Source: Kondoa malvinella
Lineage: Eukaryota; Basidiomycota; Agaricostilbomycetes; Agaricostilbales; Kondoaceae
DNA: 64,000 bases
Reading direction: 5' to 3'
Assembly: GCA_039545315.1 (NCBI GenBank)
Contig: BCIM01000003.1
Coordinates: 177,799 to 241,798 of the forward strand
Shown here: one piece after another, positions 11,118 to 22,607 of the stretch
Layout: the number at the start of each line of letters is the position of its first letter
Position numbering within the stretch: the stretch's first letter is position 1
Position numbers and translations under genes: made by a program
Notes under the pieces: generated by a model
What the model was told of the DNA's origin: nothing
Seen by the model: only the letters and a program-made list of their open reading frames with translations
Database searches by the model: none

Positions 11118-12326
11118 ATGGCTGCTTTACACGTCGCCTTAATGCCTATCTGCAGCGCTGAGGTCAAGATCTATGCCTCGTTGATGTCGCTTGCAATTGG
11201 AGACGCGCTCGGTACGGTCATAATCTGTACCTCAAAATGCTATCTGACCCATTATGTAGGCGCACCTGCTGAATTCAGCTCCCGAGAAGCTGCTCGTGCA
11301 ATGCGCATCACAGAGATGCAACCGAATCGGACGTTTGAACTCGGGCCCGGTCATTTTACAGGTAAGTCGACAGGCTTTCGAAGCGAACATTCGCTCATAG
11401 TGATTCTCTTGACTACCTTAGATGATACTTCCATGACTTTGGCTTTAGCTGCATCTTTGCTTGAGCATCAAGGCAATCTCAATCTCGAGGACGCCGTCGA
11501 GCGCTTCGTGAGTAAAGTCTGATGCCGCAGTGCTTTACAGCTGACAGTCCAGATCGCTTGGTTCCAACGAGGCTATCTCAGCTCAACAGGCAGCTGTTTC
11601 GACATTGGCAATGCTACACGCGCGACTCTTTATATCCATGCCGGATCAGGGTCCTTCGCACAGAAGCAGCTCCGTATCAATTCGGAATTCGGTCGATCAT
11701 CGAAGGGCAATGGCTCGTTGATGAGGTGCTCTCCAGTCGCGCTTCTGCTCTTTCATCGCATGCCAGAGCACGTTCAATCAGTAGCAGCTCTTCAGTCCAC
11801 TCTCACGCATCCCAACCTCGCTTGTCAAGAGGCCTGCTCGCTCTACTCTTCTCTGCTGGCTCTGATCCTGCACAAGACGCACGAACTCCAGTCGCTCTAC
11901 AAAGATGACCTTCTCAAGCACATTGCCCAATACCCCCTACAAACCCCGGAAATGCGCGAGCGCTTCTCTCATACTGCTTCTAAGCACCCATTGTTGAGCA
12001 AGAAGCAAGATCAGATCAAAACATCAGGCTATGTAGTAGACACTCTCGAAGCTGTGTTATGGCATTTCTTCCACTACAACGATTTCCAGTCTGGATTGAT
12101 AGCGATCGTGGCATGCGGTGATGACAGCGATACGGTTGGTGCGATATATGGAGCTTTGTCTGGAGCGTTCTATTGCGATGGGTTCGAAGGTGTTTTTTGG
12201 TCAAAAAGGATGAATAGATGGAAAGATGCCTTGGTGGGAGTCGACATGTTGGATGTGATGGCCAAGGCGATGGCTGAATTTGGTGTGGGCAAGAAAGTTG
12301 GGCTACCTTCGGAATTTAAGCTTTGA
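11118..12326 (+). CDS. ADP-ribosylglycohydrolase family protein
   Basis: Predicted to remove ADP-ribose from proteins or small molecules. Four exons (11118-11211, 11260-11361, 11422-11507, 11553-12326) give 351 residues. Family marks in order: ASLMSLAIGDALGAPAEF near the N-terminus; FTDDTSMTLALAASLL, where the DDT(S)M acidic cluster binds the first magnesium ion; a GNGSLMR loop; and near the C-terminus VACGDDSDTVGAIYGALSGA, where the acidic residues bind the second metal. The order and spacing fit the family (ADPRH fold, usually 300-380 residues). Its substrate cannot be read from the sequence. The gene converges on the methionine-salvage gene downstream. Confidence 0.88.
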
Positions 12327-12705
12327 GGATGAAGAGGGAGTCACAGGGAGCCGGTGTGGGAGTGCAGAGAGGATCAGAGTGAAGCCCTTTACAAGCCATG
12401 CCATCTACATTGTACAGTACAAAGCAAACCGTCTATCAGAGATTGCACAAAGGACGCGTTGCAGATTGACATTGCTTCGAGATGCTCGACAAAAGCTGGA
12501 CCAAAGCCAAAGCAGCGTAATATTCGTCAGATTGTTGAGAGATACGTGAGATTGAGTTGAAAGGAAAGTCCGAGTCAACAGCGAAAGTGCAAAGTCAGGT
12601 TTGCAATGCGTGGTATCTACAAGACTTCATGATGAGCATTGATGTAGTGCAGGACGGAACAGATGCAGCTTACCTACCGGGCGAAACGCCGCGGTCGACA
12701 GTGCA
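12327..12705. other. Convergent intergenic region
   Basis: A 379-base 3'-to-3' spacer between the ADP-ribosylglycohydrolase and methylthioribose-1-phosphate isomerase genes. Short open frames are present but show no domain or splice support. Confidence 0.4.
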
Positions 12706-14191
12706 TCATGATGACTTGGACTTGACAAATTCGCGCAGATCAAAGTCCTTGTCGCCTTGTCTTTCCGCTACTCCTATCTCTGTTACTATACCATCGATCC
12801 ACTTTGCATCAGTCACGTCAAATGCAGGGCTGTATCAGTCGTAAGCTTGCTTCGTAAAATGGTAAAAAGTACACTTACTTCCACACGCGGCAGCCTTTCG
12901 GTGTAAACAGCACAGAAACGACCTCCCTGTGTTCCTCTTCGCTCTTTGTACTCGACGGATCGTACAACACGCCTCGGACAGTACACGCTTCCACTTCAGG
13001 TCTTTGCTCAATCTCGATCTGGTTGCCAGAATCCATGGAAAGATCCAAGGTAGTCAAAGGAGCGCAGACGACGACTCTGGGTTGATGGGATGAGGGTATC
13101 GACTTGCAAAGGACTGATATTTGGTAGGTGCTGATCTTGTTTGCTGTATCGCCATTGGCCGCTATCCTGTCTGCGCCGGCGATGAAGGCATGTACTTTGC
13201 GGCCAGCTTTGCCTTGCAGCTATTTCAATGGATTAGCAAGCATAGCACCGGAAGTGAAAGTCCGCCTACTAGAGCAGCCATTGCTGTGTCTGGCACCATT
13301 GTCGACGGAATGCCCATTTGTAGCAATTCAAGACTGGTCAAACGAGCGCCTTGCTGGTACGGAGCCGTCTGCGCAAAGTAGGCGTGTTCCAAGCGACCCA
13401 TAGACCATAGGGAAGCGATCATGCCGAGCGCTGTACCATAGCCTGATGTTGCAAGAGAGCCAGTATTACAGACCTGCATTCGAGTCAGGTCATTTGGCAG
13501 ACACTCGCAATGACAGACGGACTGTCAGAACATTCACAGATCCACCCTTCTCTATCGCTCCAGACGCTTCTAGATCTCGCAAAAGCCACTCCGCTCCATT
13601 ATCGCCTATCGCATAGCATCGCTCAACATCTTCGCTCCATACTCGAATGCACAAAGTGATGACATTCTCTAACAAATTCTCGATTGAGTCTTCTGTCGAT
13701 TGATACACAATCTTGTTGATACGGTCTAGGGCCTCTCGCAGATTTACAGCAGTCGGTCGAGATGTCAAAAGATAGGCCGTCATTTCATGTACTTTGCTCT
13801 GCAAGTCTTCTATCGACTTTGGCTTGCTCTTCATGTTGATGAGCGAGCATGCTATTCCTAGAGCGGCTAAAGAAGCTATCGCTGGCGCTCCTCGGATCTG
13901 TTCACACACATGCTCGATAAACAAGACAAAATCTCGATATTGGTGCAAAGGCGTACTTTCATGCTCTTGATTGCAGCATAAGCTCCTTGCGCACTGTCAA
14001 CAGCTTCGGACTCGACTTGATGTGGTAAAAGAAGCTATACATGCCATTGTTGAGCTGATGTAGCGCAGAACGTGCGTTCGCCTTACCTGGTCAATGATTT
14101 CGACCCTGCCTGTCGTTCGAAAGTCTGTCTCGTCTATCTTCTTGATAGAAGTGAGCATTTTGGATACATCCATGCGCTTTGACGTAGCCAT
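12706..14191 (-). CDS. MRI1: Methylthioribose-1-phosphate isomerase (methionine salvage)
   Basis: Converts 5-methylthioribose-1-phosphate to 5-methylthioribulose-1-phosphate in the methionine salvage route. It belongs to the eIF2B-alpha-like family. The first exon (MATSKRMDVSKMLTSIKKI ... EIIDQ) joins, after a 52-base intron, to LLLPHQVESEAVDSAQGAY and then to the signature IRGAPAIASLAALG. The catalytic region TVCNTGSLATSGYGTALG carries the conserved active-site Cys, and AFIAGADRIAANGDTANKI carries the conserved Asp. A last exon after an intron near 12841-12888 ends with DAKWIDGIVTEIG and a basic tail. Several 45-60 base introns interrupt the gene. Product length is near the family norm (about 380-410). 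Confidence 0.95.
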
Positions 14192-14401
14192 GTCAAATGC
14201 GGTCGTTTAGGTAAAAGAAAGGCATGACTGGTTTGAAGGTCGAAGGATGTCATTATTGTATCATTATTGGCTGTGTTCTTTGGCGGTTGTGGTCACTAGG
14301 GCCTGAAGAAGCAGTGCAGCTAAACCGTCGCGCCGCGTCGACGCAGGTTATCAAGCTGGGCTCAAGAATCGAGCGCTCGAGGTCGACATCATCCGACTGG
14401 C
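14192..14401. promoter_or_regulatory. Upstream region of MRI1
   Basis: The region ahead of the MRI1 start. It must contain the MRI1 promoter, and possibly that of a small plus-strand gene. No specific element is recognised. Confidence 0.35.
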
Positions 14402-14673
14402 ATGCTGTCGGTTCTGGCCAGCCTGGTTCTACTTCCGACGGTGGTGTTTTGCCAGATTAAGCCCGGCCTGTATGGCCGTCAAGGATTGATGTACGCGCTG
14501 ACTTCAAGTTGTCGCATGGTGATGCAGATCAGGTAAGCATTATCAACATGTGTATGCATGCCTAGGATTTGCGGCTATCTAGATTGCCTACAGCACTGGA
14601 GCTCTATCAGACGGCCTCGCTTGATTCCTGGACATCTATAGGCCAGCATCTAGGCTGGCTTGATAGCACATAA
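14402..14673 (+). CDS. Possible small membrane or secreted protein (73 aa)
   Basis: Two exons, 14402-14532 and 14583-14673, join over a 50-base GT-AG intron to give 73 residues in frame. The N-terminus MLSVLASLVLLPTVVFCQ is a plausible signal peptide or anchor, and the C-terminus includes LPTALELYQTASLDSWTSIG before the stop. I do not recognise the family. Upstream coding exons are possible because the same frame stays open upstream, but none with a clear donor was found. It ends about 180 bases before the convergent arrestin gene. It could be a chance open frame. Confidence 0.35.
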
Positions 14674-14854
14674 GCAGCTGGTGTTTCGGACTGCATCAAA
14701 GACGCACCAAACTTTGCTCGTGAGCGCTGAGGCCTGCACCTTTGAGTGCACTGATTGCGTCAATGTAACCTGGTAACCGACAGTTCTGGGAAAGCAGACC
14801 ATCAGCCATTCAGTCATCGCACATCGGCCCAAGTATCGCTTACATTTCCGCTCC

Positions 14855-16445
14855 TTATGATTCCGGCGCAGTGTCTTTGATCCTCGTAGCCGTATCACTC
14901 GCCGCTGCTTCCATTTGCGATTCAGCAAAAGGTTTGGGCCATGTGCTCGCTTGCTCATCCAATTCTTTCCTCGACAGAGCACATACATGCGCCTTCGTCT
15001 TTTCTACCCAAGACATGACGTTTGTGTTGGTGAGTTTTTGATATTGCTCATTTGTCGTCAGAGGTGCTGGGTCTTGGGCTGAATACGTGGGGATTTGGAC
15101 GTTGCTTGGCACTGTCACCAGGTATTGAGTTCTATTGGAGGAACGCTTTATAAAGAGACGCTTACGCAGAGTACACTAGATGCGTAGATAAAGGTCAAGG
15201 CCATGGCGAAAAAGAACATTACGTGATAGAACGTACAGAGTGGATCATAACTGGCACAGAATGCTTGACCAGCCTTAAGAAAGAAGGCTCGTCAGCTGTA
15301 GCATATACGATCGCTACTTCGAAAGCATTGGAGATCTGGATAGGACTGGTAGATCCTGGCAGGGAAGACGGTCGAAAAGTTTCGCGGCGGGGAAACCGGT
15401 CCGTTGTCGTCATTGTGCAGCGTTGACCCTTCTCTATCCTGATCAAAGGCTGTTTAGCATAATTCTTCTGCGCTCGTTCGTCGAGAATCGCCGAGTCTGG
15501 ATTGACGATGCAACGGTCCCTTGAGATTGAGCCCTCCAGAAGTGTCAAGACATAGCTCAGCGGCGTTGACACATGGCTTTGACTATGGTCTATGCTAGAT
15601 TGCACAGTCTGATTTTGTATCGCCGTTAATCGAAATTCGTGGATGAAGATGGAAGTAGGGGGATCTTGAATTACTACGTGACATCGGACAAGCGAGCCAA
15701 CTGTAGCCATAGCAGAGTAGATCTCAAAGCCATGGATCTACATAGGCCTGGTGAGAATGTGCAGCAGCAGCAGCAGCAGCGATCGCCAGACTAACACCGA
15801 GAGCATCATGGAAGCTGTTGTGCCTCTGAGTACATATCAGCTTGGTACAATTGAGGGTTTAACATGCGCACAACATCAACTTCTGGCACTGGTTGACCTG
15901 GCCCTACCGGCGAAGCGAAGACGCGAGCCCTTGTGCTGTTCGTGAGATGGAGAGAGTCGCCTTCTACAGTCGTTTCGAAGGTAAGCCGAACATGTCCATG
16001 CGCTGTATGATCTTGAGGAGCCAAACCTCTCTGGCATCTTGATCAGGTACAATAGAACGACTTGCTGTAGTGTACTGACTGGCACTGAGAAGTAGAAGGG
16101 CAAGGAATGGATGCCAGGTGCAAGGACGCCTCCTTCGAAGGGAACATCTTTGATCTCTTCTAGAAGAACTTCGCTCAAGCGCAAGCTAGGTGTATCGAGG
16201 TGCAAGCGACTTGTCATTTTGACTTGGACCCGTGTTATTCGTTTAGGCTTTGTCAATTCGAGGACGACTGTGCCTTGTATCACCGGATCAGGTGTTGATA
16301 GCTCTTCTGACAATGGGTAAACAAAGTTCATGCCTGTGTTTTGCCAATGAGTCATGTCGCAGACCATGCATTGATAGGAGCTACCCATTGGCAATCTGAC
16401 AGCTAGTGTCGCCGAGGACTTCTTTGTGAAGAGATTGGACAGCAT
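14855..16445 (-). CDS. Alpha-arrestin (arrestin-domain) protein
   Basis: Likely an adaptor that recruits a HECT ubiquitin ligase to membrane cargo. Five exons splice in frame to 447 residues: 16445-16080, 16030-15864, 15814-15796, 15737-15223 and 15131-14855. The N-terminal arrestin sheet shows VIQGTVVLELTKPKRITRV and APGIHSLPFYFSVPRGLAPQ, followed by HGHVRLTFETTVEG. The tiny 19-base exon supplies FHDALG, where other arrestins have a conserved YHD-LG turn before the C-terminal sheet (FEIYSAMATVGSLVRCHVVI). The last exon holds VTVPSNVQIPTYSAQD and a short tail. I see no PPxY motif, so ligase binding may be indirect. The exon 2 donor is the least certain junction. Confidence 0.8.
15761..15780 (+). 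repeat. GCA/CTG trinucleotide repeat
   Basis: Six perfect GCA units plus a partial one. It lies inside the 58-base intron of the arrestin gene (15738-15795), read as CTG repeats on the coding strand, next to the 19-base micro-exon. Confidence 0.9.
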
Positions 16446-17538
16446 GGTGCAACGACAAGTTCGGGTTGCTATTCCTGGTCGTCAACGAAGTAAGAGCAAA
16501 ATGCCCAAAATTGCAATGATTGAAGTCGGTTGCACCGCTTTTGCCTTGCGCTCTGGGAGGATGCTTGTGCGCGCTCGGGATTCGAGGGGGGGGAGAAGGT
16601 TCGCCAGACCGGCGGCAATGCCTCCAAGACGTGATATCCAGAAGCCAAAGATTGCCTTCCTCGACTAGATCGCTAGCTGTAGTCAGATTGTTCTTTTTTG
16701 AGCAGTACTGCTCGTTTGTCCTCAAGTTGAGCGAGAGGTGACGAATGGATCAACAAAAATATCGCGACTTTGGGCCTGTTATGGAGACTGAAGTAGTGCC
16801 AGAGCGAGTACGCAGGCTTGTTTGCGTAGGCTTGTTGGATGTAAACGCACTTCTGCTGCTTCGTCATGTAAGTAGCAATGCGACGCGGCGCGCTTCGCTA
16901 CTTCTGTTTTGCCTTGGAGGACATAGAATCGTCTGCATTTGTGGAGCTAGGGCTTGCTCGGTACGACCAGACAGATCGTTTAGTCGCCTGCTTGGCCATT
17001 GTGCGCAGCTAGATTGCAACAAGCCAGCCTTTCGCTCTACTGAGGCAATCTTTCGTGCTGTTCTGTCTTCAAGATCTGCCCACCTGCCAGCCGCGTCTGC
17101 GTCTATCCTTCGATGTCATTTCACTGTCTTGCCGAGCTATTTGGCGTCTTGCCAAGATGCCTGATCGACGTTCGAGACTGTGCTCGCGAAAGCTTTGACC
17201 GTCTTGGTCAACTCAAGCGGATAAACTTCAGCAACAGGCTGTTGTCACAGAGCTCTATTTCCCCTGCTGTCTTGCTGCTGTCTTGGTTAGTAACGAGTCG
17301 TTTGGAAGTTCGACCTTGCCTCGTGCCTTCTAAATTCTCGACTTTCTGAAAAGTCGAATTGCCCTCTTCTTGACATGGACTTCCACTTTTTCGCTTGAAT
17401 CTGCCTTCATCTGCCTCCTTCAAGGCAAGCCTGTCTCTCTACACTCGCCTAGCACCAGGTCTCACTTTCTTGTCTTATGGCACTAGCTCGGCCCCGCTTG
17501 CTTACTTGATAACTTTTGCATTTGCCTCTCCAATTCTC
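16446..17538. promoter_or_regulatory. Divergent promoter region of the arrestin and Zn2Cys6 genes
   Basis: About 1.1 kb between two divergent starts. It contains a run of seven or more G around 16587-16595 and pyrimidine-rich stretches on the plus strand from about 17050 to 17530, in keeping with a long 5' leader of the transcription factor gene. The open frames in it show no domain. No coding exon is supported. Confidence 0.45.
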
Positions 17539-18697
17539 ATGATGCCGCCCAAGCGAGGTCAGTACACTTGCAGTACTCTTTTCCAAGCTTACGAATTGTC
17601 TTGTAGTCAATACAGCGTCTGTGGGTGTCCATTTTGGCCTTCAAGAGTTTTCGTGGTTGAAGAGCTATGCATAGGCTTGTAAAGCTTGCAAGGCGCAGAA
17701 GAAAAGGTGCTCTACTAGTCGTCCATGTAAGTCCTCTTCTACAATGCATCCTTTTCCATCCTGATGCTTTTCTAAAGGCCAAAGATGTCTGCTCAAAGGC
17801 ATCGAGTGCACTGCTGCTTTCATCCCTTCGACTACAGTATGTCTCCTTCTCTGAGCGTAGGTATCCTCTTGATCAGCCTGTAGCCTCGCGCGAGGAGAAT
17901 CAGTATGGCTGCAGCGTCATCTCCACCTCGCACTGCCTCACAAACCCCAGTCTCTTGCCCTCCACATCAGACACCTACTACCACAAGCGGCTCTCCAAGA
18001 TCCTCGCTATACTTCTACGATGGCGACGCAGCTTTGACTCACGACAGCTTGGTCTATTCAGGTGCCAATTTGGCTTCAGACTACTTTGATCTACCAAACC
18101 AACCGTTCTTTGCTTCTTCTCTAGGCGGATGGGACAGTCTTTCCAGCGACTACAGCTCATCTCCTACCTCGCCTTACACACAACCTCTTCTTTCGCCCGG
18201 TTCCAGCACATCCTGGTCAACGGCTCAATCTCAAATTATGTCGCCCATGAATGGATACTACACCGACTCTGGCGACTCGTCTTACTTCAGTCCTGATAAT
18301 GGCTCACTAGCTCTTTCGCCTTACTTCTCGCGTGCTCTTCAACCTACCAGTCCAATTGAAGAGACGCCCTTCTTTTGCGCGCCTGACAACCCATTCCTCA
18401 GCCGTAGTCCTATACCTCGTCAGTCGAAGAGCGTATCTGAAGGTTCGCCAAGTACAAGTCACTATCCGAACGCTATAGCGGGTCCTTCACAAGGTTCAAG
18501 CGTACCGAATTGGGAAAGTGGGTTCATGTTGCGCGCTCCGGAACCATCTCGAGCTCAGTATGACCATACGTGCGTTGATCCAATCTTACGCTTATCTAGA
18601 GAGCTGACCAGACTGGCTGTTATTTAGGTTCTATTCTCAGCGAGAACAGGCCAAGCCTCGTCCAGGCAACGCACTTGGGTTTTACCCCTCTCACTAG
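17539..18697 (+). CDS. Zn2Cys6 (GAL4-type) fungal transcription factor
   Basis: Six exons splice in frame: 17539-17557, 17607-17620 (only 14 bases), 17675-17726, 17778-17836, 17884-18569 and 18628-18697. The start reads MMPPKRVNTAS and runs into a zinc cluster ACKACKAQKKRC, then STSRPCQRCLLKGIEC. The six cysteines have spacing C-x2-C-x6-C-x5-C-x2-C-x6-C, the exact GAL4-type pattern, and an intron splits the cluster inside the fourth Cys codon. The rest is Ser/Pro/Tyr-rich (SPTSPYTQPLLSPGSS) and probably a disordered activation region. No fungal-TF middle homology domain is present, and the protein is short (about 299 residues). The gene is easy to miss because most of the DNA-binding domain sits in exons under 60 bases. 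Target genes are unknown. Confidence 0.82.
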
Positions 18698-19055
18698 ACT
18701 CGACTACCCTCTCCAGCTGTACATCATCGATCTGTCATTATCAAAAGCCCACATGCTATATACCAACGCTTTGCGAATCTGCAAGAGCAGCTATCATATC
18801 CTAGGATACCATCGACTTTGTGACTGGATTGATTGTCAAATAGCCTTCTGTGTAATAAGACAATATGCACCCTCATCACTTGTCCAATGGATGTACGAAC
18901 TCTTGTGGAACGATCCAAATCTCGGCACGCACACAAGAAAAGACATCAAGTGGAACAGAGGAAGTGAACGACACGAAGTCAATTGTTCTTTTGCAGTCCC
19001 AAAAACTGAATTACAATCCCAAGAGCAGCGTCCTAATCGGGTCTGGTCTGATCTT
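18698..19055. other. Convergent intergenic region
   Basis: A 3'-to-3' spacer of 358 bases between the Zn2Cys6 and FKBP genes. Nothing recognised. Confidence 0.4.
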
Positions 19056-20976
19056 CTACTTGATGGACAGAAGCTTGACTTCGAAGGTCAAAGTGGCTAT
19101 GAACAGGTATTAGCGAGCATTCAATCACAGTTCGTGCTGGCTTACCATTGCCTGGGATACCCTGAGTACCGCTCTTACCGTACGCGAGCTTGGCAGGGAT
19201 GGTCAGACGACGTTCACCACCTGGTTGCATGCCGGCAATCTGTGACGCAGAACTAATCAGGACGACCTGGTGTCGAGTAATTGAGTACGCACTCCCTCAT
19301 CCCAACCTTTGATGACTGAGCGTAGAATTCTGTATAAGCGAACCGAAAGTTGCTACTGAAGAGGCTGCAGACTTACCTTGACCAGCACCAAGCTTGAACT
19401 CAAATGGCTTGCCCTTTGTGCTGTGAGATGGACGGACTTCATCAGTTCTACAGACTGAAAGTATCGCATCATCGCTCACTTTGAATCAAAGATGTTGCCA
19501 TTCTGCAATTTTCCGATATACCTCATGCTGACTTTCTGGCCCTTCTTGGCCGCTGCACCAGCACCAGCTTTGACATCCTCCAAAACAAGACCAGAAGGCA
19601 TAGTAGTCTTTTTGCTCGCCTTCTTTGCTTTGGCTTTCGTGTCGTCTGCAGTCACTGTAGCTTCAGTGGAAGTGGAGACGGTCTTTTTGCCTTCGGCATT
19701 GACGGAGACGGCTTCAGCCTTTTTGCCTTCAAGGGAAGAGATTTCGGGTTTGGCTCCACCGGCTGCGGCTTGAGCCTGCTGTTTCTTGAGCTTCTTCTTT
19801 TGGTTCTGTCCATCAAAAACTGGATCAACGACTGATAGGATGATTAATCGTTATGAATCAGACGCACCTTTGATAGACCTTCAGTGTTGTCAGCGGCTGA
19901 CGTGGAAGGAGCAGCGTCCATGTCCATTGAAAGGTCTTCTACGGCAGCAGCGGGAACAGTCTTTGCCTTCTTTTCGGCTTTCGACTTTTTGCTGTACGCC
20001 AAGCGTTCATCATGAGCTTTATGAAGAGCAACATAAACGAAGAACGTACGCAGGGGCAGCAGCGGCTTCAATCTCCTCGAAACGCTCTCCATCAGTGTCT
20101 TCATCAATGTCAGCGTAAGGCATGCCAGTCTCAGGGTCGTAGATGCCAGATTCAGATTCGGACAAGTCGTCCTCGTCGAATTCAGAGCCATAGTCAGAAC
20201 CGTAGTCTGGTCCGTTGTTGACTTGCGAGCGTGGGGTTTCGCAGTAGTGTCCGGTTAGGTAGACAGGGCTGATGTACGCGTGAGTGTGGCTGTTAGGGCA
20301 GGAACAGGAAGAGACTCACTTTTCACCGGTAACTTGAAATTCGTAAGTGTCGCCTTGGGAAAGGAAGACGTTGATGTTGGCTTGTTCAATCTGTGAAATG
20401 ATGAAGACGATCTAGCACGATGACATGCAGAACAGACGACCAGCTCACGCGACCAGGCAGCAAGTTGCCAATGAAGACTTCCTTGAGCTCATCCTGGCTC
20501 ATGTCAAACATGTCCGAGTCATCGTCATCGCTCTCTCCCTCAGAGTTGTCCTCCTCAGCAGCAGCCGACTTGTCCATTGACGCGTCTCCCTTGGCCAATT
20601 TGCGAGGGGAAACACCAGCAGCTGCGGCAGCGGCCAAAAGTTCATTGCGCTTTTTCGACTTCTCTTCAATGGCTTTCTTGAGGGCCTCTTCGTCCACGGC
20701 ACCAGAGTCATCGTCGTCGTCAGTCTCTGCGGCTTCAGAGTATTCTTCTTCGTCGCTGTCAGATTCGTCGTCTGAATCGTCAAAGCCCATGCCAAAGTTC
20801 GAAGTGGATCGGTCAAAGTAAGTCATTTTGACAGAAGCACGGTTTTCGCCAGCTACTTCAGCGCCAAAGGCGATGCCAGTGAGTTGGACATCGGCAGCGA
20901 GTGTCTCGAGTTCGTATGGCTGCCCAGGCAGTAGCACTTGCGAGAAGAGTCCGAGTGGTGTAATGTTGGCTGCCAT
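19056..20976 (-). CDS. Nucleoplasmin-like FKBP peptidyl-prolyl isomerase (Fpr3/Fpr4 type)
   Basis: A nucleolar/chromatin prolyl isomerase and histone chaperone family. The N-terminus (MAANITPLGLFSQVLLPGQP, VQLTGIAFG) is the nucleoplasmin-like domain. Long acidic tracts follow (FDDSDDESDSDEEEYSE, DDDDDSG, GESDDDDSD), then QANINVFLSQGDTYEFQ-type sequence and lysine-rich linkers (QKKKLKKQQAQ, KAKKASKKT). The C-terminal FKBP domain includes VSMRYIGKLQNGNIFDS, PFEFKLGAGQ, VIKGWDEG, IAGMQPGGERRLTIPAKLAYG and GIPGNATLTFEVKLLSIK at the stop (19056-19058). At least six short introns are needed; two near the 3' end (about 19095-19150 and 19240-19290) were checked and keep frame. An in-frame ATG upstream (near 21018) would add 14 residues; I chose the later one because it starts the conserved domain. 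Confidence 0.9.
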
Positions 20977-21168
20977 GGTCGTGAAAAGCAAATAGTAGTA
21001 CTGTAGTTGCTTGAGCAAAAGCGAGTCTTTTCATTTTTTTCTCTCTTCTGCACGCGTTGGCCCACGTGACCGAGCCTTCTTCGGCACGCTGTAGACATAC
21101 GGGCGACGTACTTGCCCAGGTTGGAGAGGCACAGGTTGTATAGCTGACAGCGACAGTCAACAGCAGCC
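20977..21168. promoter_or_regulatory. Short bidirectional promoter between FKBP and ARPC4
   Basis: Only 192 bases separate the two start codons, so both promoters and leaders must share this segment. It contains a T-rich tract near 21030-21045. No specific element is assigned. Confidence 0.5.
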
Positions 21169-21996
21169 ATGGTGAGCAGCTCAATACGGAACGCAACGAT
21201 ATTATCTCACAGAGGTCTCGCTCGTGACAGTCCAACACATTGCGACCTTACCTCAACTGCGTGAGGGCGACGCTCACTGCCGCTTTAACAGTAGAGAACT
21301 TTGCATCTCAAGTGCGTGTGTAGCTTTACTGCCATACCTGTCTCACTTCTGCACAGAACGTCGAACGACACAATCAACCCGAAATCGAGACTGGGTCCAT
21401 CACTTGCCTGACAAGCTGAAGCTAGCTGACAGTGTCGAGCAGGAAAACACCCGAGGCCCTTCTCACGCCCTTGACCATCTCCCGAAATGCCTCTGAGCAA
21501 GTCCTCATTGAATCTTCTATCAACTCGGTTCGCATGTCCATCAAGATTAAGCAAGCGGACGAGATTGAGCATATCCTCGCCAACAAGGTCCCATCTTTCT
21601 CGGATAGTCATGTACATGACTGACTTGGTAACGACCCGACAGTTTACGAGGTTCATGATGATGCGAGCAGAGAACTTTGTTATCCTTAGACGAAGACCGA
21701 TAAAAGGCTACGACATTTCCTTCTTGATCACCCATAGGAACGCAGAAGATATGGTAAAGCACAAATTGGTGGATTTCGTCATACAGTCAGTCTGGCTTGC
21801 TTTGCGGTTCAGCTTTTGGCTGATTGCTAGTAACTCCGACGACAGATTCATGGAAGATGTAGATAGGGAGATTAGTGAGATGAAGCTGTCGTTGAACGCT
21901 AGAGCGCGTATAGTCGCAGAAAGCTACTTGGTCAGTCTGAATCTTGGTCATGCTGTAATTCGTTCTGATGCATGTCGACAGAGCACATTCGCATAG
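21169..21996 (+). CDS. ARPC4: Actin-related protein 2/3 complex subunit 4 (20 kDa)
   Basis: A subunit of the Arp2/3 actin-nucleating complex. The ATG codon alone forms the first coding exon (donor at 21172); a 59-base intron leads to [20 protein letters not shown] and VENFASQ. Later exons give [11 protein letters not shown], the block [33 protein letters not shown], then [56 protein letters not shown] and [20 protein letters not shown] to the stop. Nearly every block matches animal ARPC4 in order, and the length (about 170) is normal. Six introns of 45-65 bases are required. Confidence 0.96.
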
Positions 21997-22607
21997 CCTT
22001 GTACAATAATACCCAAGAATGCCAGTGGCTGTTCGATCTGGCACTACAGACTCGACCCAATTTCACTCGTTATCGTGTCGCGGATTTGTCTACTAGATCC
22101 GTCAACCTGACGCGTCTTTGCGTACATCTTGGATTTGCTTCTTTGTGCTTTCGATCTTTCCTTGCCTTCCCAGTGAACAGCGGGACACCGTTGATCTCCA
22201 TCCGTGCTTTGCTGCACCTTCTAGTACTATCTAATTCTCGTTTTGAAACACAATTTGGTTGGAGAAGAATCAACAGTCCACGTGCAAGGTGCACTGTTTC
22301 TATTTTTCTACCTTCCGCATGCAAAGCAACTTGACAGCGGCGTCTTTCTGCCAGCTGGCGAACGGTTCATCCTCATCTCTATTGTTCTCGGCATCTTGCG
22401 GTCAGCTGTTCGTCCCTTGTTTACGGTTCTCCAACGACCCGACTTGGGTCTTTCCGGCAACTCCATACGCAAATCACTGCATCTTTTATACATTGTGCTT
22501 TCTTTGCTTTGCTTCTCTATATGACAGGTAATTCGAATGTTCATAAAATCTCATGAAAGGGTATCTCCGCCTCTCCCCACCATACTACCACAAACACTCA
22601 TCAGCCA
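21997..22607. other. Convergent intergenic region
   Basis: A 611-base 3'-to-3' region between ARPC4 and the serine-rich unknown gene. It is T/C-rich on the plus strand between 22130 and 22520. Overlapping short frames exist but none has domain or splice support. It could be long 3' UTR or hold a non-coding RNA; I see no evidence for either. Confidence 0.4.

Noticed and set aside
18675..19256. 193-codon plus-strand frame after the Zn2Cys6 gene
   Set aside because: It overlaps the 3' exons of the FKBP gene on the other strand, whose domain is clear; the frame itself shows no family features.
21285..21656. 123-codon minus-strand frame over ARPC4
   Set aside because: Shadow of ARPC4, whose spliced protein matches the family along its full length on the plus strand.
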